Assembly: GCF_008642275.1 (NCBI RefSeq) | Contig: NZ_CP029189.1 | Location: forward strand, 558,001-622,000 | DNA from: Streptomyces venezuelae | GTDB lineage: Bacteria > Actinomycetota > Actinomycetes > Streptomycetales > Streptomycetaceae | Length of the DNA: 64,000 nt | Direction of reading: 5' to 3' | Shown: positions 48,673-58,495 of the stretch, in pieces | Layout: every line of letters begins with the position of its first letter | Numbering within the stretch: position 1 is the first letter of the stretch | Position numbers and translations under genes: made by a program | The notes under the pieces: model-generated | Seen by the model: the letters and a program-made list of their open reading frames with translations, nothing else | Databases searched by the model: none | What the model was told of the DNA's origin: nothing

Positions 48673-51138
48673 ATGGTTCAGGGCACGGTCCAGGTGACGC
48701 ACGGCGGAACGTCGCGGTGGCGGCGCCGCTCCGGTGAGTATCCGACGCTGACCGCCGCGCTCGCCGTCGCGGGCGACGGGGACGTCCTGACGATCGCCCC
48801 CGGCACCTACCGCGAGAACCTGGTGCTGGACCATGCCGTCACCCTGCGCGGGCCCGAGGGCGGGGCGGGGTCGGTGCGGATCGCCCCGCTCGACGGGGTC
48901 GCGCTGACCCTGCGCGCCTCGGCCGTCGTCCAGGACCTGTATCTGGAGGGCCAGGACCGGGCGACGCCCGCCCTGCTGGTGGAGGACGGCTGCCCGGAGC
49001 TCACCGACCTGCGGGTGAGCACCCACTCCGCCGCCGGCATCGAGGTACGCGGCGCCGGGGCCCGGCCCCTGGTGCGGCGGTGCACGGTGGAGAATCCGGC
49101 CGGCGTCGGCATCGCCGTACTGGACGGCGGCGGCGGGGTGTTCGAGGAGTGCGAGGTCGTGGCCGCCGGTCAGAACGGCGTCTCGGTGCGCGGCGGCGGC
49201 CGGCCCCGGCTGGAGCGCTGCCGGATCCACCACGCCACGGGTGCGGGCATCGGGGTCACCGGCGAGGGCTCGGGCCTGGAGGCCCTGGGCTGCGAGGTGT
49301 ACGAGGTCAAGGGCTCCGGGGTGCAGATCGCCGCGCGCGCCACGGCCCGCCTCACCGACTGCTCGGTGCACCGCACCTCCGCCGACGGGGTCACGCTCGA
49401 CACCGACGCGGTGCTCACCCTGGCCGGCTGCGACATCCACGACATCCCCGAGAACGCGGTCGATCTGCGGTCCCGTTCGGTGCTCGCCCTCAGCCGCACC
49501 ACCGTGCGGCGGTTCGGCCGCAACGGCCTGTCCGTATGGGACCCCGGGACCCGGGTGGACGCCGAGTCCTGCGAGATCCACGACAGTACGGGTGACTATC
49601 CGGCGGTGTGGATCAGTGACGGCGCCACCGTCTCCCTCGACTCCTGCAGGGTGCACGACGTACCGGACGCGCTGTTCGTGCTGGACCGCGGATCGCGCGT
49701 CGACGTCGTCGACAGCGATCTGTCCCAGGTGCGCAACACCGCCGTGTCCGTGAGCGACGGGGCCACCGCGCAGCTCGACGACTGCCGGATCCGCGAGGCG
49801 GCGACCGGAGCCTGGTTCCGCGACCACGGCAGCGGCGGCACGCTCGCCGGCTGCACCGTCGACGCCGTGCAGACCGGTGTGATCGTCACCAAGGGCGCCG
49901 ACCCCACGCTGGAGCGGTGCACGGTCACCTCCCCCGCCGAGGCCGGTTTCTACGTGTCGGCGGGCGGCCGGGGCACCTTCACGGCGTGCCGGGTGACCGG
50001 CAGTTCCGGCTTCGGCTTCCACGTCATGGACGGCTGCCGCACCACGCTGACGCGCTGCCACACCGAGCGCTGCGCCCGCGGGGGCTACGAGTTCCCCGAG
50101 GACGGGCCGACCGCCGAGGAGTGCACCGGCGACGAGTCCGGCGCCCGGCTCGCGGACCGGTCCGCGCCGGGCGGCGTGCCCGCCAGGGCCGGGGCGGGCA
50201 TCCTTACGGCCACCGGGACGCAGGGCCCCGTGGACCGGCCGGCGCAGACGCCTCCGCCTGCCGTACCGCGGCCCGCCGACGGGGCGCAGGGCGCTCCGGC
50301 CGCCCCCGCGCGGGATTCCGGCGAGATGCTGGGCCGGCTCGACGCGCTGGTGGGCCTGGACAGCGTCAAACGCGAGGTGCGGGCGCTCACCGACATGATC
50401 GAGGTGGGCCGGCGGCGGCAGCAGGCGGGCCTGAAGGCCGCCTCGGTGCGCCGGCACCTGGTCTTCACCGGCTCCCCCGGCACCGGCAAGACCACGGTCG
50501 CCCGGCTGTACGGGGAGATCCTGGCGTCGCTCGGGGTGCTGGAGCGCGGGCACCTGGTCGAGGTGTCCCGGGTGGACCTGGTCGGCGAGCACATCGGCTC
50601 CACCGCGATCCGTACGCAGGAGGCGTTCGAGCGGGCGCGCGGCGGGGTGCTGTTCATCGACGAGGCGTACGCGCTGGCGCCGGAGGACTCGGGCCGGGAC
50701 TTCGGGCGCGAGGCGATCGACACGCTGGTGAAGCTGATGGAGGACCACCGGGACGCGGTGGTGGTGATCGTCGCCGGGTACACGGCCGAGATGGAGCGCT
50801 TCCTGACGGTGAATCCGGGGGTGGCCTCGCGGTTCTCCCGGACCATCACGTTCGGCGACTACGGGCCCGGGGAACTGCTGCGGATCGTCGAGCAGCAGGC
50901 GGAGGAGCACGAGTACCGGCTCGGGGACGGTACGTCGCAGGCGCTGCTGACCTACTTCGCGGAGCTGCCCAAAGGCCCCGCCTTCGGCAACGGCCGTACG
51001 GCCCGCCAGACCTTCGAGTCGATGGTGGAGCGGCACGCGGGCCGGGTCGCGCAGCTCGCGGAGCCCAGCACGGACGAGCTCACCCTGCTGTTCCCGGCGG
51101 ATCTGCCGGCGCTTCCGGTCCAGCCCGCTCCTTGCTGA
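48673..51138 (+). CDS. Right-handed beta-helix protein fused to CbbX/SpoVK-type AAA+ ATPase
   Basis: 821 residues. Residues about 20-500 are a long right-handed parallel beta-helix of roughly 22-residue turns, each with patterns such as [17 protein letters not shown] and [17 protein letters not shown] Pro-rich linker (510-565) leads to a single AAA+ domain with Walker A GSPGTGKT at 600-607, Walker [11 protein letters not shown] and sensor-type SRFSRTITF. The AAA part is related to CbbX and to EccA of type VII secretion. ATG at 48673. It may remodel a surface or secretion target recognised by the beta-helix. It overlaps the next gene tail-to-tail by 59 bp. Confidence 0.9.
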   Translation: MVQGTVQVTHGGTSRWRRRSGEYPTLTAALAVAGDGDVLTIAPGTYRENLVLDHAVTLRGPEGGAGSVRIAPLDGVALTLRASAVVQDLYLEGQDRATPALLVEDGCPELTDLRVSTHSAAGIEVRGAGARPLVRRCTVENPAGVGIAVLDGGGGVFEECEVVAAGQNGVSVRGGGRPRLERCRIHHATGAGIGVTGEGSGLEALGCEVYEVKGSGVQIAARATARLTDCSVHRTSADGVTLDTDAVLTLAGCDIHDIPENAVDLRSRSVLALSRTTVRRFGRNGLSVWDPGTRVDAESCEIHDSTGDYPAVWISDGATVSLDSCRVHDVPDALFVLDRGSRVDVVDSDLSQVRNTAVSVSDGATAQLDDCRIREAATGAWFRDHGSGGTLAGCTVDAVQTGVIVTKGADPTLERCTVTSPAEAGFYVSAGGRGTFTACRVTGSSGFGFHVMDGCRTTLTRCHTERCARGGYEFPEDGPTAEECTGDESGARLADRSAPGGVPARAGAGILTATGTQGPVDRPAQTPPPAVPRPADGAQGAPAAPARDSGEMLGRLDALVGLDSVKREVRALTDMIEVGRRRQQAGLKAASVRRHLVFTGSPGTGKTTVARLYGEILASLGVLERGHLVEVSRVDLVGEHIGSTAIRTQEAFERARGGVLFIDEAYALAPEDSGRDFGREAIDTLVKLMEDHRDAVVVIVAGYTAEMERFLTVNPGVASRFSRTITFGDYGPGELLRIVEQQAEEHEYRLGDGTSQALLTYFAELPKGPAFGNGRTARQTFESMVERHAGRVAQLAEPSTDELTLLFPADLPALPVQPAPC

Positions 51139-53518
51139 CCGCGATCCGCTGACCCGGGACCTCCCCGCCCGCAGCGGGTCGGGGCGGCTCCGGGGCCCGT
51201 ACGGCGGCGTCCAACCGGGCGAGCAGGGCGTCGCGTTCGGCGGCGAAGGCCGGGTCGGCCTGGTAGTCGCCGTGGCCCAGGATCGGGGCGGGCAGCGGAT
51301 GGCGGGCGCTGCGCCCGTAGGCGAGCGGGTCGGCGAGCGGGCCGCGGTCCACGTCGGGCTCCGCGCCGGGCAGGGCCGGCCCGCCGATGGGGTCGGTGGC
51401 CCGCCACAGGTTGCGCCAGCAGTCGACCTCGCGGTGCAGGGCGGTGAGCGGCCCCGGGCCGAAGTAGGCGGGGAACCAGCGGCCGTAGAGGCGGCCGAGC
51501 GGGGAGCCGTAGGTGAGTAGGGCGACCCGGCGGCGGGCGGGCGGCGGCAGCTGCCAGACGGCCGCCGCGGCCAGCACGCTGCCCTGGGAGTGGCCGGAGA
51601 TGACCAGGCGGCCACCGGTGCGGCCGGTCCAGCCGGCCATCCGCCAGGTCAGGTCGGGTACGGCCCGCTCGGCGTAGCAGGGCGGTGCGAAGGGGTGGGC
51701 GGCGCGCGGCCAGAAGGTGCCGACGTCCCACAGGATCCCTATGGTCCGGCGGGCTGCGGGATCGCGGTAGGCGCGGCGGCCCCAGGCGATGAACGCGGCG
51801 ATGCCCAGGCCGATGAGCCAGGACCCAGCGTCTTGGGCGGCGCGGGCGGCGGCTGCGAGCAGCGGCACGGTCCCCCGGGCCGCCTCGCCCGGGACCTTTC
51901 CGCTGAACCAGGCTCCGGCCAGCGCGCCCGCGCCGAGTACCAGAGTGATCCCGGAGACGGCCGCCACGAACCAGGGCGCGGAGTCGGTGAGCGCAGCCGC
52001 GGTCCGCGCCCCGGCGATCTTGCGGCTGCGGTCGAGGTCGGGGGTCTCCCCCGGGTACTCGGCGGCCACCACGGCGGCGAGCCGGCCCCGCGCCCGGGCT
52101 CCGAGCACCGCGAACCAGCCCGCGAGCAGCGCCAGTACGAGGAGCAGCGGGGGCAGTACGGCGGCCTGCCAGGACAGCAGCACGGGCGGCCCCGGCAGTG
52201 GTGCGCCGGGGGTCCCGGGGGTGGCACCGCCGTCCAGCCAGTCGGCGACGCGCTGGGCGACCCCGCCGGTCATCACCCCGCCGAGCGCGCAGCCGAGCAT
52301 GGCGACGGCGGGCCCGCCGAGGCCGCGCAGGGCGGCTGCCGGGTCGGGCGCCCTGCGGTACAGGTGGCGGGCGACGGCGGCGAGGGCGAGCGCGCAGAGC
52401 CCCTGGCCCAGCATGAGCACGCCGAAGGCCAGGTCCCCGGGGAGCCGTCCGGTGGAGGTCCAGCCCGGGCGCGACCAGCAGGCGTGCACGAGGACGGCGG
52501 CGAGCAGGGCGAGGGCGGCGCCGGGCAGCAGGGTGACGGCCGCCCGGTCGAGCCGGTGGTCGGCCCGGTCCTCGGTGCGGCCGCGGCGGCAGACGACCCA
52601 GGCCACGGTGACGGCCCCGGCGACGAGCAGGAGCTGCATGGCGGAGCCGAGGGCTTCGAGGACGGGGGCCCCGGCCCGGCGGTCGTGGCGGACGGTCGGT
52701 ACGGAGACGGCCACCGCCACGGTGAGCAGCCCGGCGGCGGTGTGCGCGGCGCGCAGCCGGGCCACGAGCCGGCGGCCGTACCAGAACCCGGGGCGCCCGA
52801 GCGCGGGCACGGGGTCCGACGCGGTGTCCGGGTCGGCGGCTCCGGCGGGCGGGGGCTGGGACTCGTAGGCGCTCCAGGTGCGGTTCGACAGGTACCAGAG
52901 CAGCCCGGTCAACGCGGCCGGGACCAGGGCCCCGAGGGCGAGGCGCCGCCCGGGCTGCGCCCACCAGCCCCCTCCGGGTGCGAGGAAGCCCAGCCAGGAG
53001 CGGAACCGGGAGCCGGCGCAGTTCCCGGAGCCCGCGCACTGCCAGGCGAGGAGGTCGAGCGCGACCTCGCAGGCGGCGGCGACGAGCAGCACGGTCAGGC
53101 TGAGGGCGAGGATCCGCACGAGGACCCCGTACGAGCGCACGGCGCGCGGGGCGGGGTCGGCGGCGGGTGTGGCCGGCCGGGCCCAGTGGGCGAGGTTGGC
53201 CACCATGAAGGGCAGGAGCAGCAGCCACAGGGCGCGGGCGCCGTTGCCGGAGGTGAGCCGGGACCAGCAGTAGGCCTCGGGGACGGGCCGCCCGGCGTAC
53301 CGCTCGGGGTGGGCCTCGGCGTCGGCGTCCTCGGTGCGGCGGAACACGGCGGCGGTGGAGTCGCCGGTGACGCGGACGGTGCGCGGGTCGCCGAGCAGTT
53401 CGCCGGGGGCGGCCCCGGCGACTCCGTGGACCAGGAGTTCGAGGGCGAGGGGGGTGTGGGGCGGTGCGGGTGGCGGGGCGGTGGACGGCGAGGTGTCGGG
53501 CTGGGGGCGGTCGGGCAC
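51080..53518 (-). CDS. Large integral membrane protein with lipase-type GHSQG motif
   Basis: 812 residues from a GTG complementing 53516-53518. Ten or more helices fill residues 95-560. The cytoplasmic or outer C-terminal part (about 590-800) has [20 protein letters not shown], the GHSQG nucleophile elbow of alpha/beta hydrolases, followed by [20 protein letters not shown]. The N-terminus [20 protein letters not shown] also has the HG oxyanion-hole type motif. It probably is a membrane-embedded esterase or lipase. Its 3' end overlaps the beta-helix-AAA gene. Confidence 0.75.
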   Translation of the reverse strand: MPDRPQPDTSPSTAPPPAPPHTPLALELLVHGVAGAAPGELLGDPRTVRVTGDSTAAVFRRTEDADAEAHPERYAGRPVPEAYCWSRLTSGNGARALWLLLLPFMVANLAHWARPATPAADPAPRAVRSYGVLVRILALSLTVLLVAAACEVALDLLAWQCAGSGNCAGSRFRSWLGFLAPGGGWWAQPGRRLALGALVPAALTGLLWYLSNRTWSAYESQPPPAGAADPDTASDPVPALGRPGFWYGRRLVARLRAAHTAAGLLTVAVAVSVPTVRHDRRAGAPVLEALGSAMQLLLVAGAVTVAWVVCRRGRTEDRADHRLDRAAVTLLPGAALALLAAVLVHACWSRPGWTSTGRLPGDLAFGVLMLGQGLCALALAAVARHLYRRAPDPAAALRGLGGPAVAMLGCALGGVMTGGVAQRVADWLDGGATPGTPGAPLPGPPVLLSWQAAVLPPLLLVLALLAGWFAVLGARARGRLAAVVAAEYPGETPDLDRSRKIAGARTAAALTDSAPWFVAAVSGITLVLGAGALAGAWFSGKVPGEAARGTVPLLAAAARAAQDAGSWLIGLGIAAFIAWGRRAYRDPAARRTIGILWDVGTFWPRAAHPFAPPCYAERAVPDLTWRMAGWTGRTGGRLVISGHSQGSVLAAAAVWQLPPPARRRVALLTYGSPLGRLYGRWFPAYFGPGPLTALHREVDCWRNLWRATDPIGGPALPGAEPDVDRGPLADPLAYGRSARHPLPAPILGHGDYQADPAFAAERDALLARLDAAVRAPEPPRPAAGGEVPGQRIAVSKERAGPEAPADPPGTAG

Positions 53519-53778
53519 GGCGGCCTCCGCTCGCGGGGCGGGATCGGCGGGACCGCCGCGGCTCCAGCATCCCGCGTGACCGGGCCGCTGCCCAGGTCCC
53601 GCGCGGGGAACGGCGCAGATCGGACGAGGCCGGACGGAGTCGGGCGGCGGCGGACGGAGTCGGGCGGCTTCGCTCGGGATCGGTCGACATCGGTCGGGAT
53701 CACTGGGGACTTCTCACGGGGACGGGGCTATGGTGGCGCGCACGCCCGTCCAGAACCTCACCCCAGGGGGTATCGCCC

Positions 53779-54267
53779 ATGGCTCGCCGACTCCGACCGG
53801 TGGGGCTCGACTTCATCGACGACGCGCCGGTCCGGCTGGTCTTCGCGGCCGACACCGCGGCGCCGCCGGAGGCCGTGTACCGAGCGCTCGCCACGGAAGT
53901 GGAAGGCTGGCCCTCCTGGTTCGGCGCGGTGACCCTGGCCCGCCCCACGCACGGGGGCGCGGGCCGCGAGGTCAGGCTGAAGGGCGGGGTGCGCTTCCAG
54001 GAGACCGTCATGGCCGCGGATCCCGAACGGCGTTACGCGTACCGGGTCGACACCACCAACGCCCCGGGGGTGCGGGCCTTGCTGGAGGAGTGGTGGCTGA
54101 CCCCCGCCGGCTCCGGCACGCACGTCCGCTGGACCTTCGCGGCGGACGGACCGGCCCCGTTCCGCCTCGGCCTGACCGCCGCCCGCCCGGGCCTGGGCCA
54201 CTCCTTCCGCACGGCGGTCCGCGCCCTGGACCGCCGGCTCACCGCCCGGCGCGCAGCGGGGCACTAG
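53779..54267 (+). CDS. SRPBCC (START-like) family protein
   Basis: 162 residues. The helix-grip fold is suggested by an N-terminal strand FAADTAAPPEAVYRALATEV, then VEGWPSWFGAVTLARPTHGG, RLKGGVRFQETVMAADPERR and a final helix LGHSFRTAVRALDRRLTARR. SRPBCC proteins bind hydrophobic ligands or act as small cyclases; the ligand here is unknown. The stop TAG at 54265-54267 is the first three bases of a repeat element found three times in this window. Confidence 0.85.
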   Translation: MARRLRPVGLDFIDDAPVRLVFAADTAAPPEAVYRALATEVEGWPSWFGAVTLARPTHGGAGREVRLKGGVRFQETVMAADPERRYAYRVDTTNAPGVRALLEEWWLTPAGSGTHVRWTFAADGPAPFRLGLTAARPGLGHSFRTAVRALDRRLTARRAAGH

Positions 54268-54315
54268 GCCGTCTCTTCCGCATCGTGCCGGGCCCGCGAC
54301 GCCCGGCACCGCACC
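54265..54315 (+). repeat. Intergenic repeat, copy 1 (downstream of SRPBCC gene)
   Basis: 51 bp beginning TAGGCCGTCTCTT and ending CCGGCACCGCACC. The right half forms a perfect hairpin GTGCCGGGC-CCGCGAC-GCCCGGCAC. It matches copy 2 at 45 of 51 positions and copy 3 in the conserved left half. The TAG is the stop codon of the SRPBCC gene. It may serve as a terminator as well as being repetitive. Confidence 0.8.
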
Positions 54316-54361
54316 CGTACGCGATGCCCGCCACCCGGGCTGGCCGGGACCCGCCGGACCG

Positions 54362-55516
54362 TCAGGCGGCGGGCTCGCGCCAGGCCCCGGTCGTCAGCAG
54401 CGTGTCGATGGTCTTCGCGAAGGGGGCGATGTCGAGCCGCTGCGCCGCCAGCCACTCGTCGGAGTAGTACTTGTCCAGGTACCGGTCGCCCGGGTCGCAC
54501 AGCAGGGTGACGACACTGCCCGTGCGGCCCTCCGCCACCATCTCCGAGATGATCTTCAGCGCGCTCCACAGGCCGGTACCGGTCGAGCCTCCCGCCTTGC
54601 GCCCTATGGCCGTCTCCAGCGCGCGGCAGGCGGCGATGCTCGCCGCGTCCGGGACCTTCATCATCCGGTCGATGGCCCCGGGCACGAAGCTCGGCTCCAT
54701 CCGGGGCCGGCCGATGCCCTCGATGCGCGATCCGCAGTCGCTGCTCGCGTCCGGGTCGTTGTCGGTCCATCCGTCGAAGAAACAGGAGTTCTCCGGGTCG
54801 GGGACGCAGATGCGCGTGTCGTGCTGCATGTAGTGCACGTAGCGCGCGATGGTCGCCGAGGTGCCGCCGGTGCCGGCGGTCGCCACGATCCAGGCGGGCT
54901 CGGGGTACCGCTCCAGGCGCAGCTGCTGGTACATCGATTCGGCGATGTTGTTGTTGCCGCGCCAGTCGGTGGCCCGCTCGGCGTACGTGAACTGGTCCAT
55001 GTAGTGGCCGCCCGTCCGGGCGGCGAGCTCGGCCGACTCCTCGTACATCTTCATCGGGTCGTCCACGAAGTGGCATTCTCCGCCGTGGAATTCGATGAGG
55101 CGGCACTTCTCCGGGCTGGTGGTGCGCGGCATGACCGCGATGAAGGGGACACCGATCAGCTTGGCGAAGTACGCCTCGGAGACGGCGGTGGAGCCGGAGG
55201 AGGCCTCGATGACCGGGCGGCCGGGGCGGATCCAGCCGTTGCAGAGCCCGTAGAGGAACAGCGAGCGCGCGAGGCGGTGCTTGAGGGAGCCCGTCGGGTG
55301 CGTGGACTCGTCCTTGAGGTAGAGGTCGATGCCCCACGCCTCGGGGAGCGGGAAGCGCAGCAGGTGGGTGTCGGCGGAGCGGTTGGCGTCGGCCTGCACC
55401 TTGCGGACGGCCTCCTTCAGCCAGGCCCGGTAGTCGGCGTCACTGCGATCGACGTCGACGGTCGTGGCCGTCGTACCGGTGGTACCGGTGGCTCTGGTGG
55501 TGCCGGTGGTGCTCAT
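54362..55516 (-). CDS. PLP-dependent cysteine synthase-like enzyme (Cds1-type)
   Basis: 384 residues from the ATG complementing 55514-55516, with an AAGGAG ribosome-binding site nine bases upstream. The N-terminus is a Thr/Gly-rich low-complexity stretch. PLP-binding Lys lies in [18 protein letters not shown]; the substrate-binding SSGST and phosphate-binding GTGGT loops follow ([28 protein letters not shown]). This matches the actinobacterial Cds1 family, which splits L-cysteine to H2S, pyruvate and ammonia; a synthase activity is possible. It diverges from the HATPase regulator. Confidence 0.88.
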   Translation of the reverse strand: MSTTGTTRATGTTGTTATTVDVDRSDADYRAWLKEAVRKVQADANRSADTHLLRFPLPEAWGIDLYLKDESTHPTGSLKHRLARSLFLYGLCNGWIRPGRPVIEASSGSTAVSEAYFAKLIGVPFIAVMPRTTSPEKCRLIEFHGGECHFVDDPMKMYEESAELAARTGGHYMDQFTYAERATDWRGNNNIAESMYQQLRLERYPEPAWIVATAGTGGTSATIARYVHYMQHDTRICVPDPENSCFFDGWTDNDPDASSDCGSRIEGIGRPRMEPSFVPGAIDRMMKVPDAASIAACRALETAIGRKAGGSTGTGLWSALKIISEMVAEGRTGSVVTLLCDPGDRYLDKYYSDEWLAAQRLDIAPFAKTIDTLLTTGAWREPAA

Positions 55517-55674
55517 GTGCCGCGCTCCTTCGTGGGTGAACTTCTCCCCCCTCCTTCGTAATGTACCCCTCCCACCTGCACAAACGTTCACTTTGGGGTT
55601 CCATGCGAATCCCTTTCGATCGCGTTCGGTTGCACTGCGCGGCACCGTGGGTGACCCTGGTGGAGCATTACCGA

Positions 55675-55687
55675 GGGTGCAGCACCC
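55675..55687. promoter_or_regulatory. Palindrome GGGTGC-A-GCACCC before the HATPase gene
   Basis: A 13-bp palindrome with 6-bp arms about 30 bp before the GTG at 55716, in the divergent gap (55517-55715). It may be an operator; nothing else in the gap is recognised. Confidence 0.35.
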
Positions 55688-55715
55688 GTAACACTCATTT
55701 CGGGGAGTCGCAGCC

Positions 55716-56264
55716 GTGATCACTCATTCCCGCAGGCACTGCGTCGTCGAACTGCAGGCCTTGCCGTCGCGGATCGGCCAAATCCGCAGAATCGTTTCTG
55801 CGCAACTGCGTCACTGGGAACTCGACCCGCTCATAGACCGGGCTGCGCTCGGTGTGACGGAACTTCTCAGCAACGTCCACCGCCACGCGCAGCCGGACAA
55901 GACCTGCACCGTGGAGATCGAACTGCGCCTCGGGCGGCTCACGGTCTCGGTCATCGACAGCGATCCGCGGCTGCCGGTCGTCCACAGGACGCGCGCGGAG
56001 ACGCTGGAGACCTGCGGACGCGGGCTCGCCCTGGTGGAGGCGCTCAGCGAGGCCTGGGGGGCGCGCGAGCGGCCCGACGGCCCCGGGAAGGCGGTGTGGT
56101 TCTCGCTCACGGCGGCCCCCGCCAGGGCGCTGCCGGTACGGCCGGTCCCCCTCAGGGCCACGCCCGTACGAGAACCCGCGCGTGCGGTGCTGCTGGCCGT
56201 CGATCCGGCGGCGGTCGCGACCGGCCCGCCGGTGGCATCGCCGGTCGGCGCCGGGCCGGTGTGA
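55716..56264 (+). CDS. Lone RsbW-type ATP-binding regulator
   Basis: 182 residues from a GTG, with CGGGGAG before it. A HATPase_c (GHKL) domain spans about 10-125: N-box [15 protein letters not shown]1-like [11 protein letters not shown] and G2-like [14 protein letters not shown]. The final 50 residues are a Pro/Ala/Val-rich tail. These small proteins are anti-sigma-factor-type serine kinases, very numerous in Streptomyces. No sigma or anti-anti-sigma gene is adjacent, so the partner is unknown. Confidence 0.88.
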   Translation: MITHSRRHCVVELQALPSRIGQIRRIVSAQLRHWELDPLIDRAALGVTELLSNVHRHAQPDKTCTVEIELRLGRLTVSVIDSDPRLPVVHRTRAETLETCGRGLALVEALSEAWGARERPDGPGKAVWFSLTAAPARALPVRPVPLRATPVREPARAVLLAVDPAAVATGPPVASPVGAGPV

Positions 56265-56420
56265 CCCGTCGCCGGCCCACACCGGCCCGGCTCGATCGGC
56301 CGCACGGCCCGGCCCGAGGCGTCCTGGCCCAGGCCGAGGCAGTGGCCGCGGCGCCGGCAGCGGTTCACCGCCGCCCTGCACGGACGTACTCGGGCGGCCC
56401 GGACGGCGCGCCCGGACACG

Positions 56421-56464
56421 GCACCGCACGCGGCGGGCCCGGCACGATCCGCAGGAGACCGCCT
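56421..56464 (-). repeat. Intergenic repeat, copy 3 (downstream of ROK gene)
   Basis: On the reverse strand it reads AGGCGGTCTCCTGCGGATC, then GTGCCGGGCCCGC, matching the left and middle parts of copies 1 and 2. The hairpin half is diverged. It lies 12 bp beyond the ROK-gene stop codon and has the same orientation relative to its gene as the other copies. Confidence 0.7.
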
Positions 56465-56476
56465 GGCGGACACCCC

Positions 56477-57754
56477 CTAGGCCAAGGCCCCCAGCGGGTC
56501 GTCGAGCACCGGCTGCCAGGCCAGCTCCGCCGCGCCGACCAGGCTGTTGTGGTCCAGCGTGCAGGGCAGGATCGGCACCCCGCCGCTGCGCCCCCACAGG
56601 CTGCGGTCCGCGACCACCGCGCGCAGCCGCTCCGGGTCGGCGTGCAGCAGCTCCCGGTGCAGCCCGCCGAGGATGATCCGGTCCGGGTTGAGGATGTTCA
56701 CCAGGCCCGCGAGGCCCAGCCCGAGCCGGTCGATCAGCTCCTCCGTGGCCGCCCGTACCGCCGGTTCCGCGGGCTCGTCCCGCAGCAGGTCGCGGGCCTG
56801 CTGGAGCAGCGACACCTCGGGGCCGGGGCTGCGGCCCGCCGCGGTGAGGAAGGCCAGCGGATCCGCCTCCACGTCCAGGCAGCCGCGGCTGCCGCAGTGG
56901 CAGGCCCGCCCCTCGGGGTTCACCGTGAGGTGGCCGACCTCCAGGGCCAGGCCCGAACTCCCGCTGTGCAGACGGCCGTCCAGTACCAGCGCCCCGCCGA
57001 CCCCGCGGTGCCCGGTGGCGACGCACAGCAGGTGCTGGGCGCTGCGCCCCGCGCCGTGCCGGTGCTCGGCCAGGGCGGCGAGGTTGACGTCGTTGCCCGT
57101 CAGGGCCGGGCCGTCGATCCCGGCCGCCTTCACGCACTCCGCGAAGATGGCCCGGACCGGAGAGCCCGCCGGCCAGGCGAGGTGCAGCGGGTTCAGGGCC
57201 GTACCGTCCGGTTCCGCGACCGCCGAGGGTACCGCGAGCCCCGCGCCGACGCAGCGGCGGCCGCTCTGCACGAGCAGCTCGGCGCCCGCCTCCACGACCG
57301 CGCCGAGCACCTGCGCCGGATCGGCGGAGACGGTGACCTTGCCGGGGGCGGTGGCCACGATGCGGCCGCCGAGGCCGACCAGGGCGGCGCGGAAGCCGTC
57401 CGAGTGCACCTGGGCGGCCAGCGCCACCGGGCCGTCCTCGGCCACGGAGAGCCGGTGCGAGGGGCGGCCCTGGGCCCCACCACTCCCACCGGTCCCACCG
57501 GTCCCGCCCGGGCGGGAATCGACGCGGATCAGCCCGAGGGCCTCCAGCTCGGCGGCGACCGCTCCGGCGGTGGCGCGGGTGACCCCGAGCTCGGCCGTCA
57601 GCACGGCGCGGGTCGGAGCACGGCCGGTGTGGACGAGCTCCAGTGCCGGTCCGAGCGCGCCGCGACCGCGTTCCAGCCTGGTCCGCGCTGCCGCACCGGA
57701 CGCGGAAGGCGTGGTCACATCCCCCACCCGCGGCGGGGCCCCGTTGCCGTTCAT
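56477..57754 (-). CDS. ROK family transcriptional repressor
   Basis: 425 residues. N-terminal winged helix (about 30-80) with APTRAVLTAELGVTRATAGA. The ROK domain is at about 105-420: VGAGLAVPSAV, TGNDVNLAALAEHR, then HLLCVATGHRGVGGALVLDG, and the zinc motif GHLTVNPEGRACHCGSRGCL. It is a sugar-responsive repressor of the NagC/XylR type. No sugar gene is next door, so the effector is unknown. A Gly/Thr-rich linker ([11 protein letters not shown]) joins the two parts. Confidence 0.92.
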   Translation of the reverse strand: MNGNGAPPRVGDVTTPSASGAAARTRLERGRGALGPALELVHTGRAPTRAVLTAELGVTRATAGAVAAELEALGLIRVDSRPGGTGGTGGSGGAQGRPSHRLSVAEDGPVALAAQVHSDGFRAALVGLGGRIVATAPGKVTVSADPAQVLGAVVEAGAELLVQSGRRCVGAGLAVPSAVAEPDGTALNPLHLAWPAGSPVRAIFAECVKAAGIDGPALTGNDVNLAALAEHRHGAGRSAQHLLCVATGHRGVGGALVLDGRLHSGSSGLALEVGHLTVNPEGRACHCGSRGCLDVEADPLAFLTAAGRSPGPEVSLLQQARDLLRDEPAEPAVRAATEELIDRLGLGLAGLVNILNPDRIILGGLHRELLHADPERLRAVVADRSLWGRSGGVPILPCTLDHNSLVGAAELAWQPVLDDPLGALA

Positions 57755-57797
57755 GGCATCGATCCTCGCATGATCGGAGGGTGCCGGGTGCCGCCGC

Positions 57798-58457
57798 TCA
57801 GCCCAGCCCGCCGACCCGCAGTGTGATGTTCAGCCGCCCGGTCAGCCCGAGCTCCCGCGGGCCCGTGCCCGGCAGGACCTTCGGCACCCCGTGATAGGCC
57901 AGCCGGCTCGCCCCGCCGAAGACGAACAGATCCCCGCTGCGCAGCTCGACGTCCTGGTACGGGCGCCCGCGCGAGGCGGTGTTCCCGAAGCGGAAGACAC
58001 AGGTGTCACCGAGGCTGAGCGAGACCACCGGCGCGGTGGACCTCTCCTCGGCGTCGCGGTGCATGCCCATGCGGGAGTCGCCGTCGTAGAAGTTGACCAG
58101 CGCGATGTCGTAGGCCGACTCCGGTCCGGGCTCCGGCGGGTCGCCGTAGGCCGCGGTCACCGCTTCCCGTCCGAGCTCGGCGAGCCAGGGCGGCATCGGC
58201 TTGACCGGTGCCCCGTCTCCGTCGACGGCGGAGCGCGCATACCCGTACGGGTACCAGTGCAGGCCGAGGCAGACCTGGCGGGCGGTCATCACCCCACCGC
58301 CCGGGGTACGTACGGTGCGCAGGCCGGCGGGCGGCCGGGCCCACGCGCGGCAGGCCGCCAGCAACCGGCCCTGGCGCCCGGCACCGAGCCAGTCCGGCAC
58401 GTGCACGGCGCCGGGAGCGATCACGGTCCGCTCGCGCGGGAAGAGTGCCCCGTCCAT
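57798..58457 (-). CDS. alkB: AlkB, alkylated DNA repair dioxygenase
   Basis: 219 residues, the canonical E. coli AlkB arrangement: GLHWYPYGYARSAVDG, NFYDGDSRMGMHRDAEE with His133-x-Asp135, His189 and C-terminal RLNITLR with Arg208 and Arg214. It oxidatively removes methyl groups from 1-methyladenine and 3-methylcytosine. It is divergent from the mycothiol-dependent-type gene and separate from the second, shorter AlkB-like gene at 1555-2190. Confidence 0.93.
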   Translation of the reverse strand: MDGALFPRERTVIAPGAVHVPDWLGAGRQGRLLAACRAWARPPAGLRTVRTPGGGVMTARQVCLGLHWYPYGYARSAVDGDGAPVKPMPPWLAELGREAVTAAYGDPPEPGPESAYDIALVNFYDGDSRMGMHRDAEERSTAPVVSLSLGDTCVFRFGNTASRGRPYQDVELRSGDLFVFGGASRLAYHGVPKVLPGTGPRELGLTGRLNITLRVGGLG

Positions 58458-58495
58458 CTCTCCATTGTCGCGGGCGGGCTGATAGGACTCGCGGT

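Noticed and set aside
42460..58457. Defence island (ADP-ribosylglycohydrolase, AlkB, HATPase)
   Set aside because: These families are dispersed among housekeeping genes and lack any recognised defence partner.
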